Part shown: positions 44,709-53,738 of the stretch, one piece after another
Layout of the letters: each line of letters starts with the position of its first letter
Position numbering within the stretch: position 1 is the first letter of the stretch
Origin: Streptantibioticus silvisoli
GTDB lineage: Bacteria > Actinomycetota > Actinomycetes > Streptomycetales > Streptomycetaceae
Direction of reading: 5' to 3'
Length of the DNA: 64,000 nucleotides
Assembly: GCF_027947535.2 (NCBI RefSeq)
Contig: NZ_JAAGKO020000012.1
Coordinates: forward strand, 1 to 64,000
Position numbers and translations under genes: made by a program
The notes under the pieces: generated by a model
Told to the model about the DNA's origin: nothing
What the model saw: only the letters and a program-made list of their open reading frames with translations
The model's database searches: none

Positions 44709-45395
44709 TCAATCGGTCTTGCGCTCGACGTGCGCGACGACGGCGTGCGGCCGGTCCGGGTGCGGCGCGGTGAACGCCGCGAAGAGCGCCTCGTGGTCGC
44801 GGCCGTCCACATGCGCCGTCGACCAGCCCTCGTTGGCGAACCCGGCCTCCAGGCGCCCGGGCCGCCCGTAACGGGCCGACCGGTTGTCCACGACGACGAC
44901 GTTCAGCCCGGCCAGCCCGACCGCTCCCGCGTAGGCGACGGCCTCGTGGTTGCTGCCCTCGTCCAGCTCGGCGTCGCCCACCAGAACCCAGGTGTTCGCC
45001 CCGCTCCCGCGCGCCTTCAGCCCGAGCGCGGTGCCGACCGCGAGGGGCAGCCCGTGGCCCAGCGACCCGGACCCGATCTCCACCCCCGGCACGAGCGTGC
45101 GGTCCGGGTGGAATCCCAGCGGCGAGTCGAACGTCCCGAAGCCGCTCAGCCACGCACGCGGCACGAAGCCCTTCCGGGCCAGCACCGCGTAGTACGCCAT
45201 CGGTCCGTGCCCCTTCGACAGCAGGAACCGGTCGCGATCCGGATCCGCCACGGTGTGCGGCGAGACCCGCAGCACCCGGTCGTAGAGCACCCACAGCACG
45301 TCCAGCGTCGACGTCGCGGCCGGCCCGTGCTTCTCGTCGCCGGTCATCAGCGACATCAGCCCGTCCAGGTCCGCGTACTCACGGTTGTCTGTCAT
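44709..45395 (-). CDS. Transketolase N-terminal subunit (split transketolase)
   Basis: 228 residues with the thiamine-diphosphate/Mg motif starting VLVGDAELDEGSNHEA and ending VVVDN, plus SKGHGPMAYYAVL and GSGSLGHGLPLAVG, the N-terminal transketolase pattern. It forms a heterodimer with the downstream subunit. Start ATG 45395 has almost no ribosome site and may be leaderless or nearly so. Its promoter region holds a perfect MerR/SoxR-type inverted repeat, so it is likely controlled by the divergent soxR. Confidence 0.88.
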   Translation of the reverse strand: MTDNREYADLDGLMSLMTGDEKHGPAATSTLDVLWVLYDRVLRVSPHTVADPDRDRFLLSKGHGPMAYYAVLARKGFVPRAWLSGFGTFDSPLGFHPDRTLVPGVEIGSGSLGHGLPLAVGTALGLKARGSGANTWVLVGDAELDEGSNHEAVAYAGAVGLAGLNVVVVDNRSARYGRPGRLEAGFANEGWSTAHVDGRDHEALFAAFTAPHPDRPHAVVAHVERKTD

Positions 45396-45410
45396 GCCAC
45401 AGAGCGTGCA

Positions 45411-45430
45411 ACTTCAAGCGCCCTTGAAGT
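45411..45430. promoter_or_regulatory. SoxR-type operator between soxR and the transketolase genes
   Basis: ACTTCAAG and CTTGAAGT form a perfect 8-bp inverted repeat around CGCC. The CAAG/CTTG core matches SoxR boxes. On the minus strand TTGACT overlaps the outer edge of one arm, in the -35 position expected for a MerR-type promoter reading into the transketolase genes. Confidence 0.7.
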
Positions 45431-45449
45431 CAAGTCGTACAGTATTCCC

Positions 45450-45923
45450 ATGACCGGGCCCGTTCTTCTGACCATCGGCGAGCTCGCCGACCGCAGCGGC
45501 CTCGCCACGTCGGCGCTGCGTTACTACGAGGAGCTGGGCCTGATCCACGCGGAACGCACCGCCGGCGGCCAGCGCCGGTTCGCACGCTCCACCCTGCGCC
45601 GGGTCGCCTTCGTGCGCGCCGCCCAGCAGGTCGGCCTCACCCTCGAAGAAGCCGGCGCGGCCCTCGCCGGACTCCCCGCCGACCGAACGCCCAACGCCGC
45701 CGAATGGGCCGACGTCGCCACCACCTGGCAGGCCCGCGTCGACGCCCGCATCGCCGAACTCCAGCAACTGCGCGCCCGCCTCACCGGCTGCATCGGCTGC
45801 GGCTGCCTCTCCCTCACCCACTGCGCGCTCTACAACCCCCAGGACACCGCGGCGTCCGCCGGCCCCGGCGCCCGCTACCTCCTCCCCGGCACGCCCCCAC
45901 CACCCCGGATTCCCCCCACCTGA
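45450..45923 (+). CDS. soxR: Redox-sensing MerR-family regulator SoxR
   Basis: 157 residues. The MerR winged helix is at the N-terminus ([25 protein letters not shown]), a dimerisation helix follows, and the [2Fe-2S] cysteines Cys114, Cys117, Cys119 and Cys125 sit in [14 protein letters not shown]. In Streptomyces SoxR responds to redox-active metabolites such as actinorhodin. Start ATG 45450. It is divergent from the split transketolase with a matching operator between. Confidence 0.94.
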   Translation: MTGPVLLTIGELADRSGLATSALRYYEELGLIHAERTAGGQRRFARSTLRRVAFVRAAQQVGLTLEEAGAALAGLPADRTPNAAEWADVATTWQARVDARIAELQQLRARLTGCIGCGCLSLTHCALYNPQDTAASAGPGARYLLPGTPPPPRIPPT

Positions 45924-46013
45924 CCCCCTCCCCACCGCGCGCACCCAGCCTCCCGCATGCGGTATGGTTCTCGTGCGAGGTCAGCCAGGGGAAACCCCAG
46001 CTGAAACCGGCAC

Positions 46014-46090
<77 letters not shown>

Positions 46091-46107
46091 GCGTTTACGC
46101 AGGTCGG

Positions 46108-46143
46108 AGGCCGTTTTCGCCGAAAGGCGGAGGCGGCCTTTTT
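46108..46143 (+). terminator. Terminator after tRNA-Pro
   Basis: AGGCCG/CGGCCT arms enclose an inner CGCC-GAAA-GGCG hairpin and are followed by five T. It serves the tRNA transcript and possibly the convergent integrase gene. Confidence 0.75.
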
Positions 46144-46243
46144 GGTGTCCATTTCATGTGTGGTCGCATTGTGGTCGCGCTCTTTTGATCTTGTCGCTGT
46201 TGGGATGGGGAAGTCGGAGCGGGCCGGACATGCTTGATCAGGG

Positions 46244-47512
46244 TCAGCTGGTTGTGGTCCTGCGGGATGTGGTCGCCCTGTGGTCGCGGCTGCTCCTGCG
46301 ATCGTGGTCAGGGTTCGGCGGCGTGCTCGCGCTGAGGGCGTGGTCGATGGTGTCGACGGCTTGGTGGGCGGCTTGGGCGGTCAGGTGGCTGTAGAGGTTC
46401 GCGGTGGTGGACAGAGTCGAATGGCGCAGGGTCTTGGAGACGACGGTGAGGGGTACGCCGGCCGTGATGGAGATCGTTGCGGTCAGGTGCCGAAGATCGT
46501 GGACCGTGGCGCGGGAGACACCGGCCTCGGCGGCGAGGTCGTGGAAGTGGTTCAGGACGTATTGGGGGTGGGGCGGTCGGCCGTCGGATCGGTGGAACAC
46601 GTAGCCCTCGGTTGGTTGCTGAATTGAGGTGCTGGCTGTGTTGTGGGAACGGTTGCGGAGTGCGGTTTCGACGCGTGGTGATAGCGCCACCCAGTCCCTG
46701 CTGCTGTGGGTCTTGGGTGTGGTGAGGATCAGCTTGTTGTTGTCGATGGCGGAGAGGGTGTGGCGGACGTAGAGGACGTGCTGGTCGAGGTGGACGTCGT
46801 TCCAGTGCAGTGCGAGTGCTTCGCCTTTGCGCAGGCCGGTGCCGATGAGGACTTCGACGAGGTCGGCGAAGAGCGGGTCGGCTGTGTGGCTGTAGCGCAG
46901 GAAGCGGGCTGCTTCGGCAGGTGTCCAGATGTGGCGTTCGGCTGCTGCGGGCCGGGGGATGATGGTAGGCCGTGCAGGGTTGGCCGAGAGTCGGTGGTGG
47001 CGGACGGCGTCGCCGAGTGCGCTGGAGAGCGTGGCCACGAGGCGGTGGACGGTGACCTTGCCCCGTCCTTCGGCGAGTTGGGTTTGGACAAAGGCCGCGA
47101 TGTGGGGGTAGCCGAGATCGTCCAAGCGGATGTCGCCGAGGGCGGGGATGAGGTCGTTGGTGACGTAGTCGCGGTAGCGGGCCATGGTGGTGGGTTTCAG
47201 CACCAGGTCCTTCGCTTCAAGCCAGGCGGTGAGGTATTCGGCGACGGTCTGGTTGGGGTCGGCGGTGAAGCCGGCGGCCTGTCCCTCAAGTATCCGCCGT
47301 AGTGCTGCGTGGGCTGATTCTCGGGTGGGGTAGCCGCCTCGGCGGACGGTGTGCCGTCCTGGCGCGGGTGAAGGAAGATCGACGGCGAAGTTCCAAGTGC
47401 CGTGGGTTGGGTCCTCGGCGAGCAGCGGGCAACGGGCTCCGAGCTGGCGGTGGTGCTGGTCGCGGCACCCGCACCTGCGGTACACCCGGCCGTGTTCTTT
47501 GGCGGTTCGCAT
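46244..47512 (-). CDS. int: Tyrosine-type site-specific integrase
   Basis: 422 residues. The N-terminus has a Cys-rich patch (CGCRD, later CPLL) common in Streptomyces element integrases; the core-binding domain is at ~85-175; the catalytic residues are Arg228 in GTGLRKGEAL, His338 and Arg341 in HDLRH, His364 in LRHST and Tyr374 in ANLYSH. The set is complete, so the enzyme is probably active. Start ATG 47512 with GGGAGGCGATC upstream. Its 3' end faces the tRNA, as usual. Confidence 0.93.
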   Translation of the reverse strand: MRTAKEHGRVYRRCGCRDQHHRQLGARCPLLAEDPTHGTWNFAVDLPSPAPGRHTVRRGGYPTRESAHAALRRILEGQAAGFTADPNQTVAEYLTAWLEAKDLVLKPTTMARYRDYVTNDLIPALGDIRLDDLGYPHIAAFVQTQLAEGRGKVTVHRLVATLSSALGDAVRHHRLSANPARPTIIPRPAAAERHIWTPAEAARFLRYSHTADPLFADLVEVLIGTGLRKGEALALHWNDVHLDQHVLYVRHTLSAIDNNKLILTTPKTHSSRDWVALSPRVETALRNRSHNTASTSIQQPTEGYVFHRSDGRPPHPQYVLNHFHDLAAEAGVSRATVHDLRHLTATISITAGVPLTVVSKTLRHSTLSTTANLYSHLTAQAAHQAVDTIDHALSASTPPNPDHDRRSSRDHRATTSRRTTTS

Positions 47513-47768
47513 CGTGATCGCCTCCCGAAGTGAGCAGGACGCGATGCACTTCCAGTGTCCACCGCGGCGACCTGCAAGCGGCGACCACAGTGCGACCACA
47601 CTAGGCGGCGCAGGGCTCCTGATCTGCGGCGATCCCTTGTCATGGCGACAAGTGCACCGGGATGGATGCTGCGGACCGGAACTCCGCCCCGGAACCGGTA
47701 GCTTCCACCCCACCGCGGCAGGCCAGGCAGCGTACGTTCAGCTCGTCGACGGCTATGTGACGGGATAG

Positions 47769-48110
47769 GTGATCATGCGGGACGAGCGTTCGCCGACGGC
47801 GGCGCAGGGTACGAAACGGACGAGCGGAGCCCTCTTCGGTCTCCTCCTGTTACAGGCCGTTTGCACCGTGACTGCGCTCGGCATCCTGGGCGTGGCCCTT
47901 GTTGCGGGGACGTGGTTCGGTCAAACGGTCACATGTGCACAGCGTCTGACGGTATGGCATGACGTCGCCGTGTTCGTGGCGTGCGTGACCGTCCTGCCAG
48001 CGGGGGCGCTCTGCCGCGACCAGCGCGCCCTGCGGATCGAGGGCACCGTGGCAGCTGTGCTGGTGCTGGTGCTGGCGGTAGCCCACGAGGTGGCTGGACG
48101 CCACACCTGA
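47769..48110 (+). CDS. Hypothetical membrane protein
   Basis: 113 residues with three hydrophobic segments (about 20-50, 65-82, 90-108) and two cysteines, no family recognised. Start could be GTG 47769 or ATG 47775; AGGTG lies just before the latter. It stands alone between the integrase promoter region and debris, and is part of element A. Confidence 0.5.
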   Translation: MIMRDERSPTAAQGTKRTSGALFGLLLLQAVCTVTALGILGVALVAGTWFGQTVTCAQRLTVWHDVAVFVACVTVLPAGALCRDQRALRIEGTVAAVLVLVLAVAHEVAGRHT

Positions 48111-48620
48111 ACGCCACGCCGTCCTCGTGGGCTGTCGCCGTCCGCCTGAGCCGTCCGGAGGAACTTCCTTCCGGACGGCTCTAACCTTGGCGTTTCGCTT
48201 CGGATGGCTGGGCCGGACTGTTCGCGTTGGACCAGTGATTCCGGTTGCTGACCTGCCAGTTGGCATGGCGGGGGCCGGCGCAGTGATCGGGTTTTCCGCG
48301 GTCCTTCGAGTCGTGGGCCGTCAGGGGTGGCTGTTGGTCAGCTGGCCGGGCGGGGATGTGCGGCGAGGCGGTGGAAGGCTGTGGCCAGCTCGTGTCTCCA
48401 TGGCCAGGTCGCCGAGGTCCGCATGCGCAGGCGTCGGCCGCCGCGGGTGAGGCGAGCGGCGACGTTGCGCCTGCCGAAAACCCCATCCATGCTGGTCAAG
48501 CGGCGTGTCGGTACTCGTGGAGTATGCCGGCGAGCCGGTCGTGCCGGTGTATGTCGAGGCGGGTGATTCGTCTGCTTTCGGTGATTGGATGGGGGAGTGC
48601 CCGAAGTGGAGTAGCCTGAC
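48111..48620. other. Debris region with probable transposase remnants
   Basis: 510 bp without an intact gene. On the minus strand a frame ending at 48338 (GRRNVAARLTRGGRRLRMRT, then WPWRHELATAFHRLA) and another ending at 48496 look like C-terminal tails of transposases. The junction with the truncated Rhs gene is at about 48620. Confidence 0.4.
48496..48620 (-). pseudogene. Transposase/integrase-core C-terminal remnant
   Basis: The last ~30 codons read ITESRRITRLDIHRHDRLAG and end ILHEYRHAA, a tail I recall from actinobacterial integrase-core transposases (RLGGLLHEYxxxA). The rest is replaced by the Rhs fragment. It is a plausible scar of the event that cut off the Rhs 5' end. Confidence 0.35.
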
Positions 48621-49710
48621 CGGCGGCTGCCGGCGGCCTGCCCGCCGAGACCGTCACCACCGGGTACGACAGCCAGGACGAACCCACCTCCCTCACGGGG
48701 AACGGCACCAGCACCTGGGGCTACGTCACCGCGCTGGGCTACGACCCCCTGGGCGACCCCCTCCAGTACACCTTCGGCCCGTCCACCAGCGCCGTCTACC
48801 TCACCGAGCAGTACGACGAGCAGACGCAGGCGCTGACCGACGCCAAGACGCAGGACACCAGCCAGGCCGTCATCGACGACACCAGCTACACCTACGGCGG
48901 CACCGGCAGCGTGTCGCAGGGCACGGGCCTTCTGACGTCCACGACCGACAAGCAGAGTGCCGGCACGGTCACCGACACCCAGTGCTTCACCTACGACTAC
49001 GCGGAGCGGGTCTCCGCCGCCTGGACCGCCACCGACAGCTGCGCGGCCACCCCGGCCACGGGCAGCAGCGCCTCCGTCGGCGGTCCGAACCCCTACTGGC
49101 AGAGCTGGACCTACGACGCCGCCGGTGACCGGCTGTCGCAGACCGACCACGACCCCAGCGGGAACACTCCTGCGGACACCACCACCGACTACGCCTACCC
49201 GACCGCCGGTTCGGCGACCGATCAGCCCCACACGCTGAGCTCGACCACCGCCACCGGACCGGGCGCCACCGCCGACACCGCGAGCTACGGCTACGACGCG
49301 GCTGGCAACACCACCTCCATAAGTGGCGGCGCCGCCGGTGCCCAGACCCTCACCTGGGACGACCAGGGAGACCTGGCCACCGACACGAGCGTCAGCGGCA
49401 GCTCCACCTATCTCTACGACGCCGACGACAACCTCGCCCTGCGCACCGACCCCGGTAAGGCGACGCTCTTCCTCGGCGACGAGCAGCTGGTCGAGGACAC
49501 CGGGTCGGGAACGGTGACCGGAACGCGGTACTACACCATCGGCGGCGCAACCGTCGCCGACCGCTCCAGCACCGGGGACATCCAGTACCTCATCCCGGAC
49601 CGCCAGGGCACCGACACCCTCGCCGTCGACGCGGCCACCGGCCACAACGCCGCCCGGCGTCAGTACACCCCGTTCGGCCAGACCCGCGGCACCGCCCCGG
49701 CCACTTGGCC
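48621..49710 (+). pseudogene. Rhs/YD-repeat shaft, 5'-truncated and frameshifted
   Basis: Translation by frames gives YD-repeat protein: TVTTGYDSQDEPTSL, then GYDPLGDPLQYTFG, YDAAGDRLSQTDHD, YGYDAAGNTTSISGG and the Rhs core YLIPDRQGTDTLAVDA. The start of the gene is missing at about 48620. Near 48718-48720 one G is missing from a G run (TGG GGC TAC expected). Near 49709-49713 another G is missing, after which the frame continues as the next feature. Normal Rhs proteins exceed 1500 residues, so most of the shell is gone. Confidence 0.8.
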
Positions 49711-51126
49711 GGCGGTGACACCGGCTACGTGGGCGGCACCCCCGACGCCACCACCAATCTGGAGAACCTCGGCGCCCGCGAATACGACCCGGCCGACGGC
49801 CGGTTCATCTCCGCGGACCCCGTCTTCGAGTCCGCCGACCCCAACCAGCTGGGCGGCTACGACTACGCCGGCAACGACCCCGTCACCGGTAGCGACCCCA
49901 GCGGTCAGATCTACCTCACCAACGGCAGCGGCGACCCCGTCGCCGAGGCGTCCGCCTACGGCGCGGTCAGCCTGAACGGCAGTTCGGGCACATCGGCGGG
50001 GCAGTACATCACCAGGTTCTCTGCCGCGGTCGTCCACCGGCAGTACCTCTTCGACACCGCGGCCCCCGTCGCCAAGCGCCCGGACCGCTCATCGGTCGCG
50101 GAGTACCTCAAGGACTCCGAGAAGTTCGGCGAGGGCCTGCTGGAGGGGCTCATCGGCCCGTCCATCACCATGATGCCCGACGGCCACGGTGGACACACCC
50201 CGAGTCTCGACGACCCCGACATCGCGTCCGGCCCGTCCGGGGCCGGTGACCTGATCGGGGAGATCCTGGACTCGCTGGACGACCCCTTCGCCGGGGTCAG
50301 CGAGTGCTACAGCTTCGCGCCCACGACTCCCGTGCTCCTGTCCGACGGCAGGACGAAGCCCATCGGCAAGGTGAAGGCGGGTGACAGCGTCAAGACCGGT
50401 GACTACCTCACCGGCAAGCCCAAGGGGTCGCAACAGGTCACCGCCGTCCACATCAACGACGACACCGACCTGCTCGACCTGACGGTCCGCACGGGCGACG
50501 GGCACTTGTCGACCGTCCACACCACCGGCAACCACCCCGTCTGGGACGTCACCCGCCACCTGTGGGTGCCCGCCGGACAGCTCAAGCCCGGCGAACGCCT
50601 GGGCACGACGACCCACACTGTCGTCCGCGTCGCAGCGGTCCACCGCGTGGCCGGCACGGCACACCGCTGGAACCTCACCGTGGCGGACCTGCACACGTAT
50701 TACGTGATGGCGGGGGTCACGCCCGTCCTCGTTCACAACTGCAACACGACAGTATATCGATTTCAGACAGATCACCCAGACAGTCAGCGCTTGTCGGTCG
50801 ATGCCCATGGGGACATCTCGATCAGTGGTGACGGAATGCTTCACCTGAACATGAGCGGGAACATTGCGCACACGGAGCAATTCCGCGGTTCAGGTGGTCA
50901 AATAATCGCTTTCGATGTTCCGAGTTCGTATGTGGCTAAGGTTCGCTCAGCTGCAATCGACCAGCGCCGTCCATCTGGTATGAGCAGGCGACAGTGGAAC
51001 ATCTTCTCGTCTGGGCGTCCACAGATTGACGACCCAGCCAAGGGGCCAGATTTGTACGGGCTTCCGTCGGAGATGTTCCCCGGGCTCCTGCGTGCGATAA
51101 TTCCAGGATCGGGTAGAGTGCTGTGA
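49705..51126 (+). CDS. Rhs core end, Hint (intein-like) domain and C-terminal toxin domain
   Basis: 473 codons, open but without a natural start (TTG at 49705 is only a frame limit). Residues 20-66 hold the Rhs core end (LGAREYDPADGRFISADPVF, DPSGQIYL). Residues 201-346 are a pretoxin Hint domain beginning with Cys201 (CYSFAPTTPVLLSDG), with TVHTTGNHPVW as the block with catalytic Thr/His and ending VHNC. Residues 347-473 are the variable toxin tip, whose DNA is clearly less GC-rich and starts exactly after VHNC. The toxin begins VYRF and has FRGSGGQIIAFDVP; an ADP-ribosyltransferase-like fold is a guess. The next gene is a candidate immunity gene. Confidence 0.75.
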   Translation: MAGGDTGYVGGTPDATTNLENLGAREYDPADGRFISADPVFESADPNQLGGYDYAGNDPVTGSDPSGQIYLTNGSGDPVAEASAYGAVSLNGSSGTSAGQYITRFSAAVVHRQYLFDTAAPVAKRPDRSSVAEYLKDSEKFGEGLLEGLIGPSITMMPDGHGGHTPSLDDPDIASGPSGAGDLIGEILDSLDDPFAGVSECYSFAPTTPVLLSDGRTKPIGKVKAGDSVKTGDYLTGKPKGSQQVTAVHINDDTDLLDLTVRTGDGHLSTVHTTGNHPVWDVTRHLWVPAGQLKPGERLGTTTHTVVRVAAVHRVAGTAHRWNLTVADLHTYYVMAGVTPVLVHNCNTTVYRFQTDHPDSQRLSVDAHGDISISGDGMLHLNMSGNIAHTEQFRGSGGQIIAFDVPSSYVAKVRSAAIDQRRPSGMSRRQWNIFSSGRPQIDDPAKGPDLYGLPSEMFPGLLRAIIPGSGRVL

Positions 51127-51160
51127 TCGACTTCTGGAACGGATCGCAGGTGATGGAGAG

Positions 51161-51715
51161 ATGACGGGAAACGTTGAAAATGAGCCTGGTCGGCTATGGG
51201 TTCGTCCCATGGCGCCGCCCTCTGGTCCGCTGGCAGTGTTTTATGTGGAAGTCGGGCGGTGGGAAGAGGTGGAATTCTTTGCCCGTCGCGTTCGAGGGCT
51301 CGTCGCTGCCGGAGTAGAGATTTCCCGGCACGGAGACTTCGACTTGGATCAACTTCCAGAAGATGTCCTTCCGACATGGGTTGGAGGCGGTGATTCCTCT
51401 GAGGAGCAAAGAGACGCCCGCCTCCGGTATTCCCTGCACCGTGGGGAAGAGGAGTGGACGGCGCAGGATCTTCTGTTTTCCTTTGAGCCGAAGCAGAGGC
51501 GTTGGAAGTGGTGGGATGTGACTCTGCTCGGCGGGAATTTGCTCCAGGTATGGGTGGATTCCCTGGGGGAGCCAGTCTTCGCCTGTGACGAGTTGAGATG
51601 GATTCTCTATCTCAGTGGTGCTCATGCCGTCGTTGGGCCGTCGCTATCGTCGCCTGATCTTTGGGGTCAGGAGCGGTCGGTTGGCGTCGACGTAGGGTCC
51701 GCGAGCTCAGGTTGA
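51161..51715 (+). CDS. Candidate immunity protein for the Rhs toxin
   Basis: 184 residues, acidic and tryptophan-rich, no signal peptide, no family recognised. It begins 34 bp after the toxin stop with GGAGAG before ATG 51161 and shares the toxin module's low GC content and codon use. Position immediately downstream of a polymorphic toxin tip is the normal place for the cognate immunity gene. A strong terminator follows. Confidence 0.6.
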   Translation: MTGNVENEPGRLWVRPMAPPSGPLAVFYVEVGRWEEVEFFARRVRGLVAAGVEISRHGDFDLDQLPEDVLPTWVGGGDSSEEQRDARLRYSLHRGEEEWTAQDLLFSFEPKQRRWKWWDVTLLGGNLLQVWVDSLGEPVFACDELRWILYLSGAHAVVGPSLSSPDLWGQERSVGVDVGSASSG

Positions 51716-51742
51716 TCTGGTTTGGCATCCCTCATGCAAGTC

Positions 51743-51775
51743 GAAGCCCCGTCAGGCGCGTCCTGGCGGGGCTTC
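51743..51775 (+). terminator. Terminator after the toxin/immunity module
   Basis: GAAGCCCCG pairs with CGGGGCTTC, extended through an inner CAGG/CCTG segment to a stem of about 14 bp with one G-T pair, 27 bp after the immunity stop. Confidence 0.8.
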
Positions 51776-52467
51776 TGCGTGGGTGACGGCAGTAGTTGAC
51801 GGCAACATCGGTGGCCGGTGGTTCCGCACAGCGGCGGGTCGTCGCTGTCGTCGCGGGTCGCCTTGTTGCTGGCGGGACCGTCAAGGGGGGTGTTGACGGT
51901 GCCGATGGTGTCGCGCTGGAGGCAGTTTCTCCACGTGTTCGTGCCAGTAAAGAGCGTTATCAGAGCGGGAGATGCTGCACGACTACTGAATTTCAACGAC
52001 GCCCGGTGCAACTGTCGACTGCGGGCGTGCCGTTCTCCATGGAGGGTTACATGGTTTCCTGGATGAGCGGCGGGGGTAGCGACGCCTCTGTTCTCAGGTG
52101 ATGAGGGGGCCTGCCCCTCGGGATCTCGCTCGACGCAGGCGGCCACTCGGGCTGGCTGGGCCGCATGGTCGAGCCGCGGGGGCGGCGAGTGCAAAGGACG
52201 TGCCCGGAGCGGGTGGGTGCGGGCCTCCGGGTGGTGACAGTACTCTGAGGGCCCCGCGCCCGGCGGCACGGCAGGGCTTTCACGTTCAGCAGGCCGCCCG
52301 TGGGGACGACGTCCCAACGGGCAGGGTGCGCCGAGGGACTTCCGCCTCTCACACGCTTCTCACGGACTGGGGTCACGAGACCACACGCGGCAGCACATCG
52401 CCAGGACGAAGCAGGCCCTGACCTGGGCACATTGGATAGAACAGCACCACCCGTCACCCCCTTCCGA
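51776..52467. other. Debris before the second attachment copy
   Basis: About 690 bp without an intact gene; the reading frames at 51796 and on the minus strand have no recognisable product. From about 52343 to 52425 it carries a coding relic shared with 63290-63363 (SHTLLTD then, after a one-base deletion, a frame matching DHMRQHNAR and QALTW). Confidence 0.5.
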
Positions 52468-52511
52468 ACTGGGGGTCAAGGGGTCGCAGGTTCAAATCCT
52501 GTCGTCCCGAC
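52468..52511 (+). repeat. Attachment-site core, copy 2 (tRNA-Pro 3' half)
   Basis: 44 bp identical to 46045-46088 of tRNA-Pro, from ACTGGGGGTC to CGTCCCGAC. The 5' half of the tRNA is absent, so this is not a tRNA gene. It is the right end of element A and the left end of element B. Confidence 0.92.
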
Positions 52512-52529
52512 GGTGTTTTCGCAGGTCAG

Positions 52530-52561
52530 AGCCTGTCTCCACGATGTGGGGGCGGGCTTTT
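52530..52561 (+). terminator. Terminator carried with attachment copy 2
   Basis: AGCCTGTCTCCAC pairs with GTGGGGGCGGGCT (13 bp, three G-T pairs) around GAT and is followed by TTTT. It lies 18 bp beyond the att core. The equivalent position at 63467-63500 has a similar hairpin, which suggests each element brought a tRNA 3' end with its own terminator. Confidence 0.75.
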
Positions 52562-52712
52562 GGCGTGCGTATTGTCCGTTTCGGATGTGAGAAGTTGTGA
52601 GAGGCACCTGAGGGGGTCGTTATATCCGCAGGTCAGCGCATCGGGTGGACGCGAGTCACGTGACCTGCTGGCCTCGGCCCGGACCCCACCACCAAGAGGA
52701 GTACCGCAGACC

Positions 52713-53570
52713 GTGTGGAGACTCCCTGACTCCATCGCCCGCAACCTCCCGCTCGTCGCCCGCCCCCGCCCCGACTGCCTCCCGCTGCCCCAGCGCGTAC
52801 AGGCCCTGACCGAACTCGCCGGCACCGCGGCAGAGCGGAACGACCCGAGCACGGCCTGCACGCTCTGCTACCAGGCCGCCCTGATCGCCTCCGACGTCGG
52901 CGTCCCGGCCACCGCCCTCGCGATGTGCCACCAACTCGCCGCCGCCTGCCTGCACGCCGCCCCCTTGAACTCCCGGGCTGCGATCCGCGCCCTCGAACCC
53001 GTCGTCAACCTCACCCGCCTGCGAATTCGCGCCGGGAAGGCCGACGACGGGTACCAGCACCTCTTGACGCTGTCCAACGCCGTCACCGCCGGCACCCCCA
53101 TCCAGGTCGAGGACATCTCTGTGCCCGCGGACCTCGTGGTGAACGCCGCGCCGACCGCCAGGTGGTCCGTACCTGGCTGTGGGGCGTCCTCCTCGCCGAC
53201 GGCACACGCGCCCCGACCACGGCCGGCCGCTGGGCCGAAGCACTCGTCCACGCCGAGACGCACCGCGGCGTCGGCCAACGGATGCTCGACGGCCGCCAAG
53301 TCGCCGTCTCGCAGCCCTCGCGAGCGGAAAGCACCTCGAAGCCAGCGGTCTCCTGGCCGGGAGGTACAGGACCACCGCACCCTCGTTCACGCCTGTTCAC
53401 TCGGAGCTGGAGCGCTACCGACTGGACTGGACGACCAACTCACGGCAGCACTCCGCACGATCGATGGCGTCATTCGACGCGGCGTCTCCCCTCCAGAGCC
53501 GGCCTTCCACACCAGAGCCTTCTCCACCAAAGGCGTTGCCGCGACCCCTTCGGCGTCAACCTCCTGCTGA
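52713..53570 (+). pseudogene. Broken Streptomyces helical-repeat-like protein gene
   Basis: Starts like an actinobacterial family I recall (MWRLPDSIARNLPLVARPRP) with a TPR-like body (LPQRVQALTELAGTAAERND). The frame is left at about 53145 (continuing in another frame as VVRTWLWGVLLADGTRAP), changes again near 53300 (ALASGKHLEASGLLAG) and returns to the first frame near 53375 (LDDQLTAALRTIDGVIRRGV). So there are at least three shifts and an internal deletion. GTG 52713 has AAGAGGAG upstream. Function of the family is unknown to me. Confidence 0.7.
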
Positions 53571-53738
53571 CCGGTACCCGGGGTCGGGGCGGGCCGAGGT
53601 GGGCCCGGTGGCGTCCGTGCGGACCGCGCAACGTGGCCGGGATGCGCCTGTCCGGTTGCCGGGGCGGCTCGTACTCTCGCGGCACGGGGGGCAGTCCGGC
53701 CGCCCGGGCCCGTCCCTGTCCCGGAATCGAGGAAACGC

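Noticed and set aside
48338-49645. 435-codon minus-strand frame opposite the Rhs fragment
   Set aside because: Gly/Val-rich shadow; the plus strand shows YD repeats in the coding frame.
51796-52101. 101-codon plus-strand frame and 216-codon minus-strand frame after the immunity gene
   Set aside because: No ribosome site, no recognisable product and weak codon bias; treated as debris.
52468-52511. Second tRNA-Pro gene
   Set aside because: Only the 3' half is present; no D-arm or acceptor 5' strand. The same holds for 63408-63450.
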